Positions 1-6,683 of a stretch of 7,052 nucleotides of DNA are shown here, piece by piece. Origin of the DNA: a bacterium (lineage in GTDB: Bacteria > Zhuqueibacterota > Zhuqueibacteria > Thermofontimicrobiales > Thermofontimicrobiaceae); NCBI GenBank assembly GCA_025453735.1, contig JALOPY010000121.1:1-7052 (forward strand). The letters are read 5' to 3'. The translations under genes were made by a program, and so were the position numbers. Numbering within the stretch: the first letter of the stretch is position 1; the number at the start of each line of letters is the position of its first letter. The notes below the pieces were generated by a model. It was given only the letters and a program-made list of their open reading frames with translations, was not told the DNA's origin and made no database searches.

Positions 1-183
1 ACCGTGGCAATAGAATCAATTCGCGAACAGCGATTTAACCTGGTCAAAGAGCAATTTGAAAACCAGAAGAAAAAACGTTCCGATGTAAAAAATGCGTTGG
101 AGAAAGAAAAATCAGAGCACGCAAAAAAGCAGGCAGAGTTGGAACGGCTAAAGAAGGAAGTTGAAAAAAACAAAAAGCAATAA
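1..183 (+). CDS. C-terminal end of an unrecognised coiled-coil protein (5' end outside window)
   Basis: Frame 1 is open from the left edge to a TAA at 181-183, giving the last 60 residues of a protein whose start lies outside the window. The visible part is dominated by Lys, Glu, Gln and Arg, with leucines or other hydrophobics at heptad-like spacing (for example the end region AELERLKKEVEKNKKQ), so it is probably a continuous alpha-helix or coiled coil. I see no catalytic motif, membrane segment or Cys pair. The stop lies 28 bases before the likely start of the purine nucleoside phosphorylase gene, so co-transcription is plausible. The family is not recognisable from this fragment. The charged tail could belong to many kinds of protein, such as a TPR, septation or envelope protein, and I assign no function. 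Confidence 0.6.
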   Translation, partial: TVAIESIREQRFNLVKEQFENQKKKRSDVKNALEKEKSEHAKKQAELERLKKEVEKNKKQ

Positions 184-200
184 ATTCCAAACCTATTGTT

Positions 201-206
201 AAGGAG
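201..206 (+). promoter_or_regulatory. Shine-Dalgarno site that selects a TTG start for the nucleoside phosphorylase
   Basis: AAGGAG at 201-206 is a strong ribosome-binding site. Its last G is also the first base of the GTG at 206-208, so that GTG cannot be the start served by this site. The in-frame TTG at 212-214 lies 5 bases downstream, which is good spacing. It gives a protein beginning MSELRKKIEE rather than MALSELRKK. Confidence 0.7.
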
Positions 207-211
207 TGGCT

Positions 212-1033
212 TTGTCTGAGCTAAGAAAGAAAATTGAGGAAACCGTAGCATACCTTCGGACAAAAACCAGCGCTGCACCGGAGATTGGAATTATCCTGGG
301 GACAGGACTGGGCGCGTTGGTCGAAGATATCGACATCGAGATTTCAATACCATACCGTGAAATACCACATTTTCCGATTTCCACGGTGGAATTTCACGCG
401 GGCAAGCTAATATTTGGAAAACTTGCCAATAAACCAATTGTCGCCATGCAGGGAAGATTCCATTATTACGAAGGCTATTCCATGCAGCAAATTACCTTTC
501 CGGTTCGGGTGATGAAGTTTTTAGGAATCGAAACTTTGATTGTTTCCAATGCCTGCGGCGGAATCAATGGGAACATGGCGCCTGGCGACATCATGATAAT
601 TACGGATCACATTAATCTGTTAGGCGATAATCCCCTGGTCGGTGAAAATGATGATACCCTGGGACCACGGTTCCCGGACATGTCTGAGCCTTATTCTCGT
701 GAGCTCATCAAACTGACAGAGCAGATCGCGAAGCAGGAAAATTTGGTCATTCAAAAAGGGGTGTATGCTGCATTAACAGGACCAAACCTGGAGACCGCGG
801 CTGAATATCGTTTTTTAAGAACGATCGGCGCCGATGTCGTCGGCATGTCAACCATTCCGGAAGATATTGTCGCCATCCATAGCGGGATGCGTGTGTTGGG
901 TTTATCAGTCATAACCGACGCATGCGTGCCGGAAGATTTAAAGCCAGCCAATATTCCTGAAATAATTCGAGTGGCGAAGCGTGCAGAGCCCAAGCTGACA
1001 ACATTGATCAGGAAAGTTGTGGAACGGATATAG
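212..1033 (+). CDS. punA: Purine nucleoside phosphorylase (PNP, trimeric class I type)
   Basis: This enzyme catalyses the reversible phosphorolysis of purine (deoxy)nucleosides to free base and (deoxy)ribose-1-phosphate in cytoplasmic purine salvage. Numbering from the TTG start (273 residues, usual for the family), it has the phosphate-binding loop GTGLG at about 30-34, HAG at 62-64, GRFHYYEG at 81-88, SNACGG at 112-117, the purine-site segment GPNLETAAEYR with Glu194, and VGMSTIPE with Met212. The base-recognition position equivalent to human PNP Asn243 is Asp236 here (ITDAC). In the human enzyme, Asn-to-Asp at that site is known to admit 6-amino purines, so the substrate range may be wider than inosine and guanosine; this is inference. 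GTG at 206 is the alternative start, but it overlaps the ribosome-binding site. The gene follows the coiled-coil gene by 28 bases and precedes ileS by 118. The family is certain; the symbol and exact specificity are less so. Confidence 0.95.
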   Translation: MSELRKKIEETVAYLRTKTSAAPEIGIILGTGLGALVEDIDIEISIPYREIPHFPISTVEFHAGKLIFGKLANKPIVAMQGRFHYYEGYSMQQITFPVRVMKFLGIETLIVSNACGGINGNMAPGDIMIITDHINLLGDNPLVGENDDTLGPRFPDMSEPYSRELIKLTEQIAKQENLVIQKGVYAALTGPNLETAAEYRFLRTIGADVVGMSTIPEDIVAIHSGMRVLGLSVITDACVPEDLKPANIPEIIRVAKRAEPKLTTLIRKVVERI

Positions 1034-1151
1034 ACTGCTGTTAAAACAGCTAAAATCTGGCTGTCACTAAAATTGAAATATTAGATATCAAATCTACTGG
1101 CGCAAACCAAAGGATTGTTTTTTTTACGTAGTGAGGGAGATTGCTTGATCA

Positions 1152-4100
1152 ATGTTTAAAGAATTCGACGGACAATTTGATCAACAGAAAATAGAGCGGG
1201 ATATTCTGAAATTTTGGGAAGCAAATAACATCTTTCAAAAGAGCGTTGAGTTTCGTGACCCGAATAAGAATTTTGTTTTTTATGAAGGACCGCCAACAGC
1301 AAATGGCGCGCCAGGAATCCATCACGTTATCAGTCGTACGATCAAGGATTTTGTCTGCCGCTATAAAACGATGCAGGGTTTTCGCGTGGAGCGAAAAGCC
1401 GGGTGGGACACCCATGGCTTGCCGGTCGAGATAGAGGTCGAAAAACTGCTGGGTATCGATGGCAAAGAGCAAATCCTGGAATACGGGGTAGATAAATTCA
1501 ACCAGAAATGCAAGGACAGCGTTTTCAAATATAAAAAAGAATGGGATGATGTTACTCGAAAAATTGGATTCTGGGTTGATTTAGAGAATCCTTATATCAC
1601 TTATGAAAATAATTACATCGAGAGCGTCTGGTGGATTCTGAAAGAATTTTGGAAAAAGGATTTGATTTACCGGGGCTTCAAAATTCTGCCCTATTGTCCC
1701 CGATGCGAAACGCCGCTATCTTCCCATGAAGTCGCCCAGGGTTATCGTGATGTCGAAGATCCCTCGGTGTATGTGAAACTGCAGCTAAAATCGGAGCCTG
1801 ATACTTATTTTTTGGTGTGGACGACAACACCATGGACACTAATCTCCAATGCAGCTCTGGCGCTGAACGCGGAAATGATGTATGCGAAGATCTCTCACAA
1901 AGGACAAAAGCTGATCCTGTCGAGTGATCGATTGCTGGTGCTGGAAGGACGTTACGATATTCTGGAGCAGATCAAAGGATCGGAACTGGCAGGAATCGAA
2001 TACGTGCCATTATTTACATTTGTGAAGCCATCAAAAAAAGCGTACTATACAATTTTAGGTGATTTTGTTACATCAGAAGAAGGAACAGGAATCGTTCACA
2101 TTGCTCCGGCATTTGGCGAAGATGATTACCAGGCGGGGCAAAAATACGATTTGCCAGTCATTCATCCTGTCGATAAAAGCGGCAAATTTGTCGATGAGAT
2201 TACGAAATTTAAAGGCATGTTTGTCAAAGATGCCGATCCTGAAATTACCAAAGACCTTAAGGAGCGAGATTTACTTTACAAGACGGAAAAAATTCTCCAC
2301 TCCTATCCGCATTGCTGGCGTTGCGATTCGCCTTTGCTATACTATGCCAGAAATTCCTGGTACATCCGAACGACTGCGCTCAAGGATCAGCTCATTGAAG
2401 CGAATAAAAACATCGCCTGGTATCCCAGAGAAGTCGGGCAGGGCAGGTTTGGCGAATGGTTAGAAAATAATGTGGACTGGTCGCTATCCCGGGATCGTTT
2501 CTGGGGGACTCCGCTAAATGTCTGGATTTGCGATCAATGCGGCAATATGGATAGCGTTGGTAGCATCGCTGAGCTAAAACAGCGCTCAGGTTTAACTAAA
2601 GATATTGATCTGCATAAGCCATACATCGATGACGTCAAAATTCCATGTGAAAAATGTGGTGCTGCAATGCAGCGAGCGCCTGAAGTCATCGATTGTTGGT
2701 TCGATTCGGGAAGCATGCCGTATGCCCAGCGGCATTATCCGTTCGAGCACAAAGATGATTTCCATCGGCTGTTCCCGGCTGAATTTATTTCGGAAGGTGT
2801 GGATCAAACCCGGGGCTGGTTTTATTCGATGCTGGTTTTGGGTGTGTTTCTTTCACAACAATCAAGCTACAAATCCTGTCTTTCGATCGAATTAATTCTC
2901 GATAAAGACGGACAAAAGATGTCGAAATCGCGGAAGAACTCAGTTAATCCGTTCCAGATCATCGAAACGTATGGCGCTGATCCGCTGCGCTGGTACCTGC
3001 TCACGGTCAGTCCGCCCTGGCTGCCGACTCGATTTGACAGCGATGGACTTGTTGAAGTTATCCGAAAATTTTTCGGAACGCTCACGAATGTCTATTCGTT
3101 CTTTGCGCTCTATGCGAATATTGATCGCTTTATCGGCGACGAGCCACTGATTCGTGTTGATCAAAGACCACAAATCGATCGCTGGATTCTATCGACGCTT
3201 AATAAATTGGTGGCGGAAACAAAAAAGAATTTGATGCGTTACGAGATCACCAAAGCCGCACGATCGATATCCAATTTTGTTATTGACGATTTATCCAACT
3301 GGTATGTTCGGAGATGTCGGCGCCGGTTCTGGAAGCCCTCAGAAACCGAAGGAAAAAGCGGAATGGGCAGCGATAAGCTCGCAGCGTATCAGACTCTTTT
3401 TCAGGTATTGCACACAATTACCAGGATGATTGCCCCATTTATTCCGTTTACAGCGGAGGCGTTTTACCAGAATTTAAAAATCAATCAAAATGGACAGTCT
3501 GAAAGTGTGCATCTTTGCGACTATCCCGAAGGTGAAGATGAAAATTACCAATACCGGGATGAGAGCCTGGAACAAAAGATGGAGATGGTGCTGCGAATCG
3601 TTAACCTCGGCAGATCGCTGCGCAATGAATCAGCGATAAAAATCAGGCAACCTCTCAGCGAGATCGTGATTCATGCTCGACATGAGCGAGTGAAAAATTT
3701 GATCGAGGGTATGGACAATTTGATCAAAGATGAGCTGAATGTGAAGAACATCAATTTCACGACAGATCATTCAGCGATCTTTGTCAAAAAAGCGGATCCG
3801 GTTTTTAAGAGCATCGGACCAAAATTTGGCAAATTTGTAAATCGGGCAAGTGAGTTGATTCGTGCATTTTCTGATGCGGAGATCGATCAGATCGAACAGC
3901 AGAGTTGCTTTCAATTACGAATCGATGATAAGAGCACAGAAATCACAAAGGACGATATTGCTATCCGGACCGAACATCGGGAAGGTTATGTTGTGGCAAC
4001 AGATGAAGAGATTGCAATCGCCCTCAATATTACATTGACGGAATCTTTGACCAACGAAGGCGTGGAGCGGGATATTGTCAATCGAATCCAGAACATGAGA

Positions 4101-4310
4101 AAAGAGGCGAATTTCAATGTGATGGATCGAATTATCCTATGTTATGAGGGATCAGCGAACATCGAAAAAGCAATCGCTTCCCAGTCTGACTATATTAAGA
4201 ACGAAGTTTTAGCTGAGCGATTAGTGAACAAAATAGAGCAACACGATATATCAAAAGAATTATCTATCAATAGTGATAAGGTTACTGTTGGCATTAAAAA
4301 GGTATCTTGA
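1152..4310 (+). CDS. ileS: Isoleucyl-tRNA synthetase, IleRS2 (eukaryote-like) type, with a GIHH signature
   Basis: This class I aminoacyl-tRNA synthetase activates isoleucine with ATP and charges tRNA-Ile in the cytoplasm. Its 1052 residues fit the longer IleRS2 type rather than the roughly 940 of E. coli IleRS. Visible parts in order: the catalytic signature PPTANGAPGIHH, with GIHH at residues 55-58 where HxGH is usual; AGWDTHGLPVE; a CPRC pair at 182/185; the editing (CP1) domain with WTTTPWT at 223-229 and GTGIVHIAPAFGEDD at 311-325; CWRC at 388-391; a four-Cys zinc ribbon at 460/463/499/502; GVDQTRGWFYS; and an intact KMSKS at 589-593. The anticodon-binding domain follows, then a long C-terminal extension of the kind found in IleRS2. 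An in-frame TGA at 1146 fixes ATG 1152 as the first start. A GAGGGAG ribosome-binding site lies at 1133-1139, rather far upstream. No T-box is visible in the leader. The gene is intact. Confidence 0.97.
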   Translation: MFKEFDGQFDQQKIERDILKFWEANNIFQKSVEFRDPNKNFVFYEGPPTANGAPGIHHVISRTIKDFVCRYKTMQGFRVERKAGWDTHGLPVEIEVEKLLGIDGKEQILEYGVDKFNQKCKDSVFKYKKEWDDVTRKIGFWVDLENPYITYENNYIESVWWILKEFWKKDLIYRGFKILPYCPRCETPLSSHEVAQGYRDVEDPSVYVKLQLKSEPDTYFLVWTTTPWTLISNAALALNAEMMYAKISHKGQKLILSSDRLLVLEGRYDILEQIKGSELAGIEYVPLFTFVKPSKKAYYTILGDFVTSEEGTGIVHIAPAFGEDDYQAGQKYDLPVIHPVDKSGKFVDEITKFKGMFVKDADPEITKDLKERDLLYKTEKILHSYPHCWRCDSPLLYYARNSWYIRTTALKDQLIEANKNIAWYPREVGQGRFGEWLENNVDWSLSRDRFWGTPLNVWICDQCGNMDSVGSIAELKQRSGLTKDIDLHKPYIDDVKIPCEKCGAAMQRAPEVIDCWFDSGSMPYAQRHYPFEHKDDFHRLFPAEFISEGVDQTRGWFYSMLVLGVFLSQQSSYKSCLSIELILDKDGQKMSKSRKNSVNPFQIIETYGADPLRWYLLTVSPPWLPTRFDSDGLVEVIRKFFGTLTNVYSFFALYANIDRFIGDEPLIRVDQRPQIDRWILSTLNKLVAETKKNLMRYEITKAARSISNFVIDDLSNWYVRRCRRRFWKPSETEGKSGMGSDKLAAYQTLFQVLHTITRMIAPFIPFTAEAFYQNLKINQNGQSESVHLCDYPEGEDENYQYRDESLEQKMEMVLRIVNLGRSLRNESAIKIRQPLSEIVIHARHERVKNLIEGMDNLIKDELNVKNINFTTDHSAIFVKKADPVFKSIGPKFGKFVNRASELIRAFSDAEIDQIEQQSCFQLRIDDKSTEITKDDIAIRTEHREGYVVATDEEIAIALNITLTESLTNEGVERDIVNRIQNMRKEANFNVMDRIILCYEGSANIEKAIASQSDYIKNEVLAERLVNKIEQHDISKELSINSDKVTVGIKKVS

Positions 4311-4356
4311 AGAGTTTTCTGATAGATAGATCAATAGAGGGAACGAGTGTGAAATC

Positions 4357-4363
4357 GGAGGAG
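4357..4363 (+). promoter_or_regulatory. Shine-Dalgarno site of the TraR/DksA-type gene
   Basis: GGAGGAG at 4357-4363 is an almost ideal ribosome-binding site, 10 bases before the ATG at 4374. It supports that start and suggests strong translation of the small regulator. Confidence 0.7.
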
Positions 4364-4373
4364 AAATCATTTT

Positions 4374-4733
4374 ATGGAAAAGATTGATCTTGAGTTTTTT
4401 AAAAAGTTAATTTTAGAAAAGCGGCAAAAAATTTATCATGAATTAAACCAGGGGGAATTGAAAGAGTCCATTAAAGAATCACCCGGCGAGAATTCTTATG
4501 CTTATCATCTGGCAGATGTTGGTTCCGATAGCAATGAACGAGAGAAATCATTTATGGTTGCATCGCTTGAGGGAAATATTTTGGCAGAGCTCGATGATGC
4601 CCTCCAAAGAATTCATGACGGCAGCTATGGGCATTGTGTCGTTTGTGATCAAGAAATCAGTCACAAAAGACTGGAAGCAATACCGTACACAAAACTATGC
4701 ATCTCGTGTAAGGCAAAAGAGGAAAATCAATAG
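4374..4733 (+). CDS. TraR/DksA-type C4 zinc-finger protein
   Basis: This is a 119-residue protein of the family whose members insert a coiled coil into the secondary channel of RNA polymerase and alter initiation, in E. coli together with ppGpp. The N-terminal part (about 5-85) is helical and charged and looks like the two-helix coiled coil. It is followed by a complete C4 zinc finger, with Cys88, Cys91, Cys109 and Cys112 (GHCVVC ... LCISC) and the family signature RLEAIP between the pairs. At the coiled-coil tip, where DksA has Asp-x-Ala (D74/A76), this protein reads Asp52-Ser53-Asn54. The acidic residue is kept but the alanine is not, so it should not be assumed to act as a full DksA. It lies between ileS (63-base gap) and lspA, a neighbourhood common for this subfamily. 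The role at RNA polymerase is inferred from the family only. Confidence 0.9.
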   Translation: MEKIDLEFFKKLILEKRQKIYHELNQGELKESIKESPGENSYAYHLADVGSDSNEREKSFMVASLEGNILAELDDALQRIHDGSYGHCVVCDQEISHKRLEAIPYTKLCISCKAKEENQ

Positions 4734-4811
4734 CCAGAGAAGATTTGTTGGGAATCAAGTTCCACAACTCTTCCTGGAGAAAACGAATCAGTCATGGCTT
4801 GTTAGAACGGG

Positions 4812-4827
4812 AAATTTCAAAATTTCA
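4812..4827 (+). repeat. Tandem 8-base repeat with dyad symmetry before lspA
   Basis: AAATTTCA occurs twice head to tail (4812-4819 and 4820-4827). The same bases form a perfect 7-base inverted repeat, GAAATTT / AAATTTC (4811-4817 and 4820-4826), with a 2-base centre. It lies 20 bases before the preferred lspA start. It could be an operator, a small structure that affects lspA translation, or simply AT-rich coding sequence if translation begins further upstream. No function is shown. Confidence 0.4.
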
Positions 4828-4846
4828 AACTGAAGAAGACGAACAA

Positions 4847-5338
4847 GTGTATAAGTCCAATGCAAAGCTTTTAAGCTGGTCGGCAATTATTATTATTACC
4901 GATCAAATCACAAAATTGATGATTAAAAATTATATGCAATTATCGGAATCAATTTCCATAATTGGCGATGTGATCCGGCTGACGTATATTAAAAATCCGG
5001 GAATGGCATTTGGAATTCTGATCGGCGGCAAGTTATTTTATACCATTTTTGCGTCATTGGCGTGCGTTGTCATTTTGGTTTACCTGTTTCGCTTAAAGCC
5101 GGAGAATTTTTGGGCGCGCTTCGCATTGGCTTCGATTCTTGGAGGGGCTGTCGGGAATTTAATCGATCGACTGAGGTACAGCGAAGTGGTCGATTTTATC
5201 GACGTTAGAATTATCCGCTGGCCCGTGTTCAATTTCGCAGACATTGCAATTACCATAGGAATGGTGATTTTGATCGCGGTGGTCGTTTTTGAAAAAAGCC
5301 GGGAAGAGTCAGAGGACGAACAATTTGAAACCGGTTAG
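4847..5338 (+). CDS. lspA: Lipoprotein signal peptidase (signal peptidase II)
   Basis: This inner-membrane aspartic protease cleaves the signal peptide from diacylglyceryl-prolipoproteins after Lgt has acted; it is the target of globomycin. Numbering from the GTG at 4847 (163 residues, normal for the family), it shows four hydrophobic segments and the conserved blocks TDQITK (18-23), NPGMAFG (50-56), GNLIDR with catalytic Asp107, VVDFIDV (114-120) and FNFAD with catalytic Asp132. The charged tail (KSREESEDEQFETG) is probably cytoplasmic. The frame is open further upstream to a TTG at 4745, which would add 34 mostly polar residues. I prefer GTG 4847 because it gives the usual short N-terminus before the first membrane helix, although only a weak GAAGAAG (4832-4838) precedes it. 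The TTGs at 4748 and 4799 are other options. The gene follows the TraR/DksA-type gene and is 48 bases from the next gene, in the same frame. Confidence 0.93.
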   Translation: MYKSNAKLLSWSAIIIITDQITKLMIKNYMQLSESISIIGDVIRLTYIKNPGMAFGILIGGKLFYTIFASLACVVILVYLFRLKPENFWARFALASILGGAVGNLIDRLRYSEVVDFIDVRIIRWPVFNFADIAITIGMVILIAVVVFEKSREESEDEQFETG

Positions 5339-5386
5339 GCTGGTTCATTCATTTCGCTGAAACAAACTAATATTGACAATTCAGGT

Positions 5387-6394
5387 ATGACGACAATAGC
5401 GGGAACTGTTGCATCTCCGACAGAAAATAGAACTTTTGAAATTATCGTTCCGCAAGATCAACGCAAAGTTCGCCTCGATCAATTTTTGACGCTCCGAATC
5501 GAAAGGCTATCCCGTTCACAATTGCAAAAGCTTATCAAAGATGGCAATATCCGGGTGAATGAAAAAGCTGTCAAGCCGAGTCACCAGGTGATGGCAGGTG
5601 AACAGATTGCTGTAACGCTTCCTCCCAAAAAAAAATATGAGCTCCACGCAGAAGATATTCCCTTGACTATTATTTATGAAGATGCGAGCTTAATCATCAT
5701 CAATAAGCCAGCCGGCATGGTTGTCCATCCGGCGTACGCCAATCTTTCAGGCACGCTGGTCAATGCATTATTAAAGCATTGTGAAAGTCTTTCGAGTCTA
5801 AGTGGGCAACAGCGTCCCGGTCTGGTGCATCGTCTCGATAAAGATACTTCAGGATTACTGGTCGTTGCCAAAAACGATTACGTGCATGAAAAGCTGGCAA
5901 AGCAGTTCTCGAGTCGCACGATTCATCGTGAATATCGAGCTCTGGTTTGGGGTCACTTCAATCAGAAAACCGGTCGGATTGAAACCCTGCTGAATCGTAG
6001 CAGCCAGGATCGCACCCGAATGGTGATTTCAAAATCGGGCAAACCAGCAATCACCAATTATGCAGTGATCGATGAATATCCGCTCATCTCTTTGCTGCGG
6101 GTAAAACTGGAAACCGGCCGCACTCACCAGATTCGAGTTCATTTGTCTGCCAAAGGGCATCCTGTGCTGGGAGATCAAGTCTATGGCGGGCGTCATAAGC
6201 AGGTTATCAAATTGAATCAAAAATATCAGCACCTGGCATTGGAGCTCCTTAGAATAATGCCACGCCAGGCATTGCATGCCAAAACGCTGGGGTTCATTCA
6301 TCCAGAAACTGAAAAAGAGATGATCTTCGACTCCGATCTTCCTGACGATATTCAGAATACTATTGATTTTCTGGAGCGATTGAAAAAACTATAA
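5387..6394 (+). CDS. rluD: RluA/RluD-family 23S rRNA pseudouridine synthase
   Basis: This enzyme converts uridine to pseudouridine in RNA, most likely at 23S rRNA positions during large-subunit assembly. Its 335 residues match RluC/RluD-type enzymes with an N-terminal S4 RNA-binding domain (about 27-75, including RLDQFL, LSRSQLQKLI and IRVNEKAVKP). The catalytic domain follows, with NKPAGMVVHP (106-115), the signature HRLDKDTSGL with catalytic Asp151, REYRALVWG (181-189), and GRTHQIRVHL (244-253) followed by GHPVLGDQVYGG. The start at ATG 5387 has no good ribosome-binding site, only AGGT two bases upstream, but it places the S4 domain at the usual distance from the N-terminus. The lspA stop TAG (5336) is in the same frame, 16 codons upstream. 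RluD is the closest named relative by motif, but the exact uridines modified cannot be read from the sequence. Confidence 0.93.
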   Translation: MTTIAGTVASPTENRTFEIIVPQDQRKVRLDQFLTLRIERLSRSQLQKLIKDGNIRVNEKAVKPSHQVMAGEQIAVTLPPKKKYELHAEDIPLTIIYEDASLIIINKPAGMVVHPAYANLSGTLVNALLKHCESLSSLSGQQRPGLVHRLDKDTSGLLVVAKNDYVHEKLAKQFSSRTIHREYRALVWGHFNQKTGRIETLLNRSSQDRTRMVISKSGKPAITNYAVIDEYPLISLLRVKLETGRTHQIRVHLSAKGHPVLGDQVYGGRHKQVIKLNQKYQHLALELLRIMPRQALHAKTLGFIHPETEKEMIFDSDLPDDIQNTIDFLERLKKL

Positions 6395-6524
6395 TTTTTC
6401 ATTACCAGCCCCCACTTGAGCATTTTTATTATACTTAAATTTTCTTATCTCAAAAGATGCAGAACATAGCCTCGCAAATCAAAGCTGGGTCGTTTTTTGG
6501 GGGCATTGATTAATGAGGGAATTC

Positions 6525-6635
6525 CCTTACAATGAGAGACCGAGTAAGCGGAGTATAAGCGGAGTTTTGTAACTGCAAAATTATTTCTCCAAAAATCTCC
6601 GTGAAACTCTGTTAACTCTGTTACTCCTTGTAAGG
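6525..6635. repeat. 111-base imperfect inverted repeat with short tandem repeats in both arms
   Basis: The left arm (6525-6569) and the right arm (6590-6635) pair imperfectly around a loop of about 20 bases. By hand I count about 35 Watson-Crick pairs, 3 possible G-U pairs and small bulges. The outermost 8 bases, CCTTACAA and TTGTAAGG, pair perfectly. Each arm contains tandem units: TAAGCGGAGT at 6545-6554 and again at 6556-6565 on the left, and AACTCTGTT at 6605-6613 and 6614-6622 on the right, followed by a degenerate third copy. The base make-up differs from the AT-rich flanks. It could be a dispersed intergenic repeat (REP or MITE-like) or a structured RNA or terminator element. No target-site duplication was identified. 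Confidence 0.65.
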
Positions 6636-6644
6636 TTTTTTTTT
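6525..6644 (+). terminator. Possible intrinsic terminator for the rluD-like transcript
   Basis: The perfect 8-base outer stem of the inverted repeat (CCTTACAA / TTGTAAGG) is followed at once by T9 (6636-6644) and a further T-rich stretch, the layout of a rho-independent terminator for + strand transcription. Against this, the hairpin is very long, many inner pairs are mismatched, and it begins about 130 bases after the rluD stop. There is no matching T run on the other strand, so it would not serve phoH in the same way. Confidence 0.35.
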
Positions 6645-6683
6645 ATTATTTTTTCATAAACTTTAAAATTCCGATCCAGTGAA

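Larger units (their letters stand above)
6395..6683. other. Intergenic region between convergent genes
   Basis: This is 289 bases without a credible gene between the rluD-like stop and the phoH-like stop. The left half (6395-6516) is AT-rich and unremarkable, apart from a GCCCCC (6408-6413) that is complementary to GGGGGC (6499-6504). The right half contains the palindrome GGGAATTCCC (6517-6526) and the long imperfect inverted repeat listed separately. I found no tRNA-like cloverleaf and no convincing promoter. Confidence 0.7.

Noticed and set aside
1037..1050. Inverted repeat GCTGTT-AA-AACAGC just after the nucleoside phosphorylase stop
   Set aside because: The stem is short with a 2-base centre and has no T run after it, so it does not look like a terminator.
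1103..1125. Weak hairpin (CAAACC / GGATTG) followed by T8 upstream of ileS
   Set aside because: Only five pairs with an internal mismatch and low GC; too weak to call a terminator or attenuator, and no T-box elements are present.
2059..2463. Open frame of 134 codons on the + strand inside ileS
   Set aside because: It is an out-of-frame shadow of the intact synthetase gene, with no ribosome-binding site or family features.
4320..4332. GATA-type short tandem repeat between ileS and the TraR/DksA-type gene
   Set aside because: Only about three copies of a 4-base unit; too short to be meaningful.
5373..5378. Perfect TTGACA just before the rluD-like start
   Set aside because: No matching -10 box at the right distance, and a promoter there would place the transcript start inside the gene.
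6428..6433. TATAAT on the - strand (TATACT overlapping on the + strand)
   Set aside because: No -35 box at 16-18 bases on either strand and no gene for it to serve; expected by chance in AT-rich DNA.
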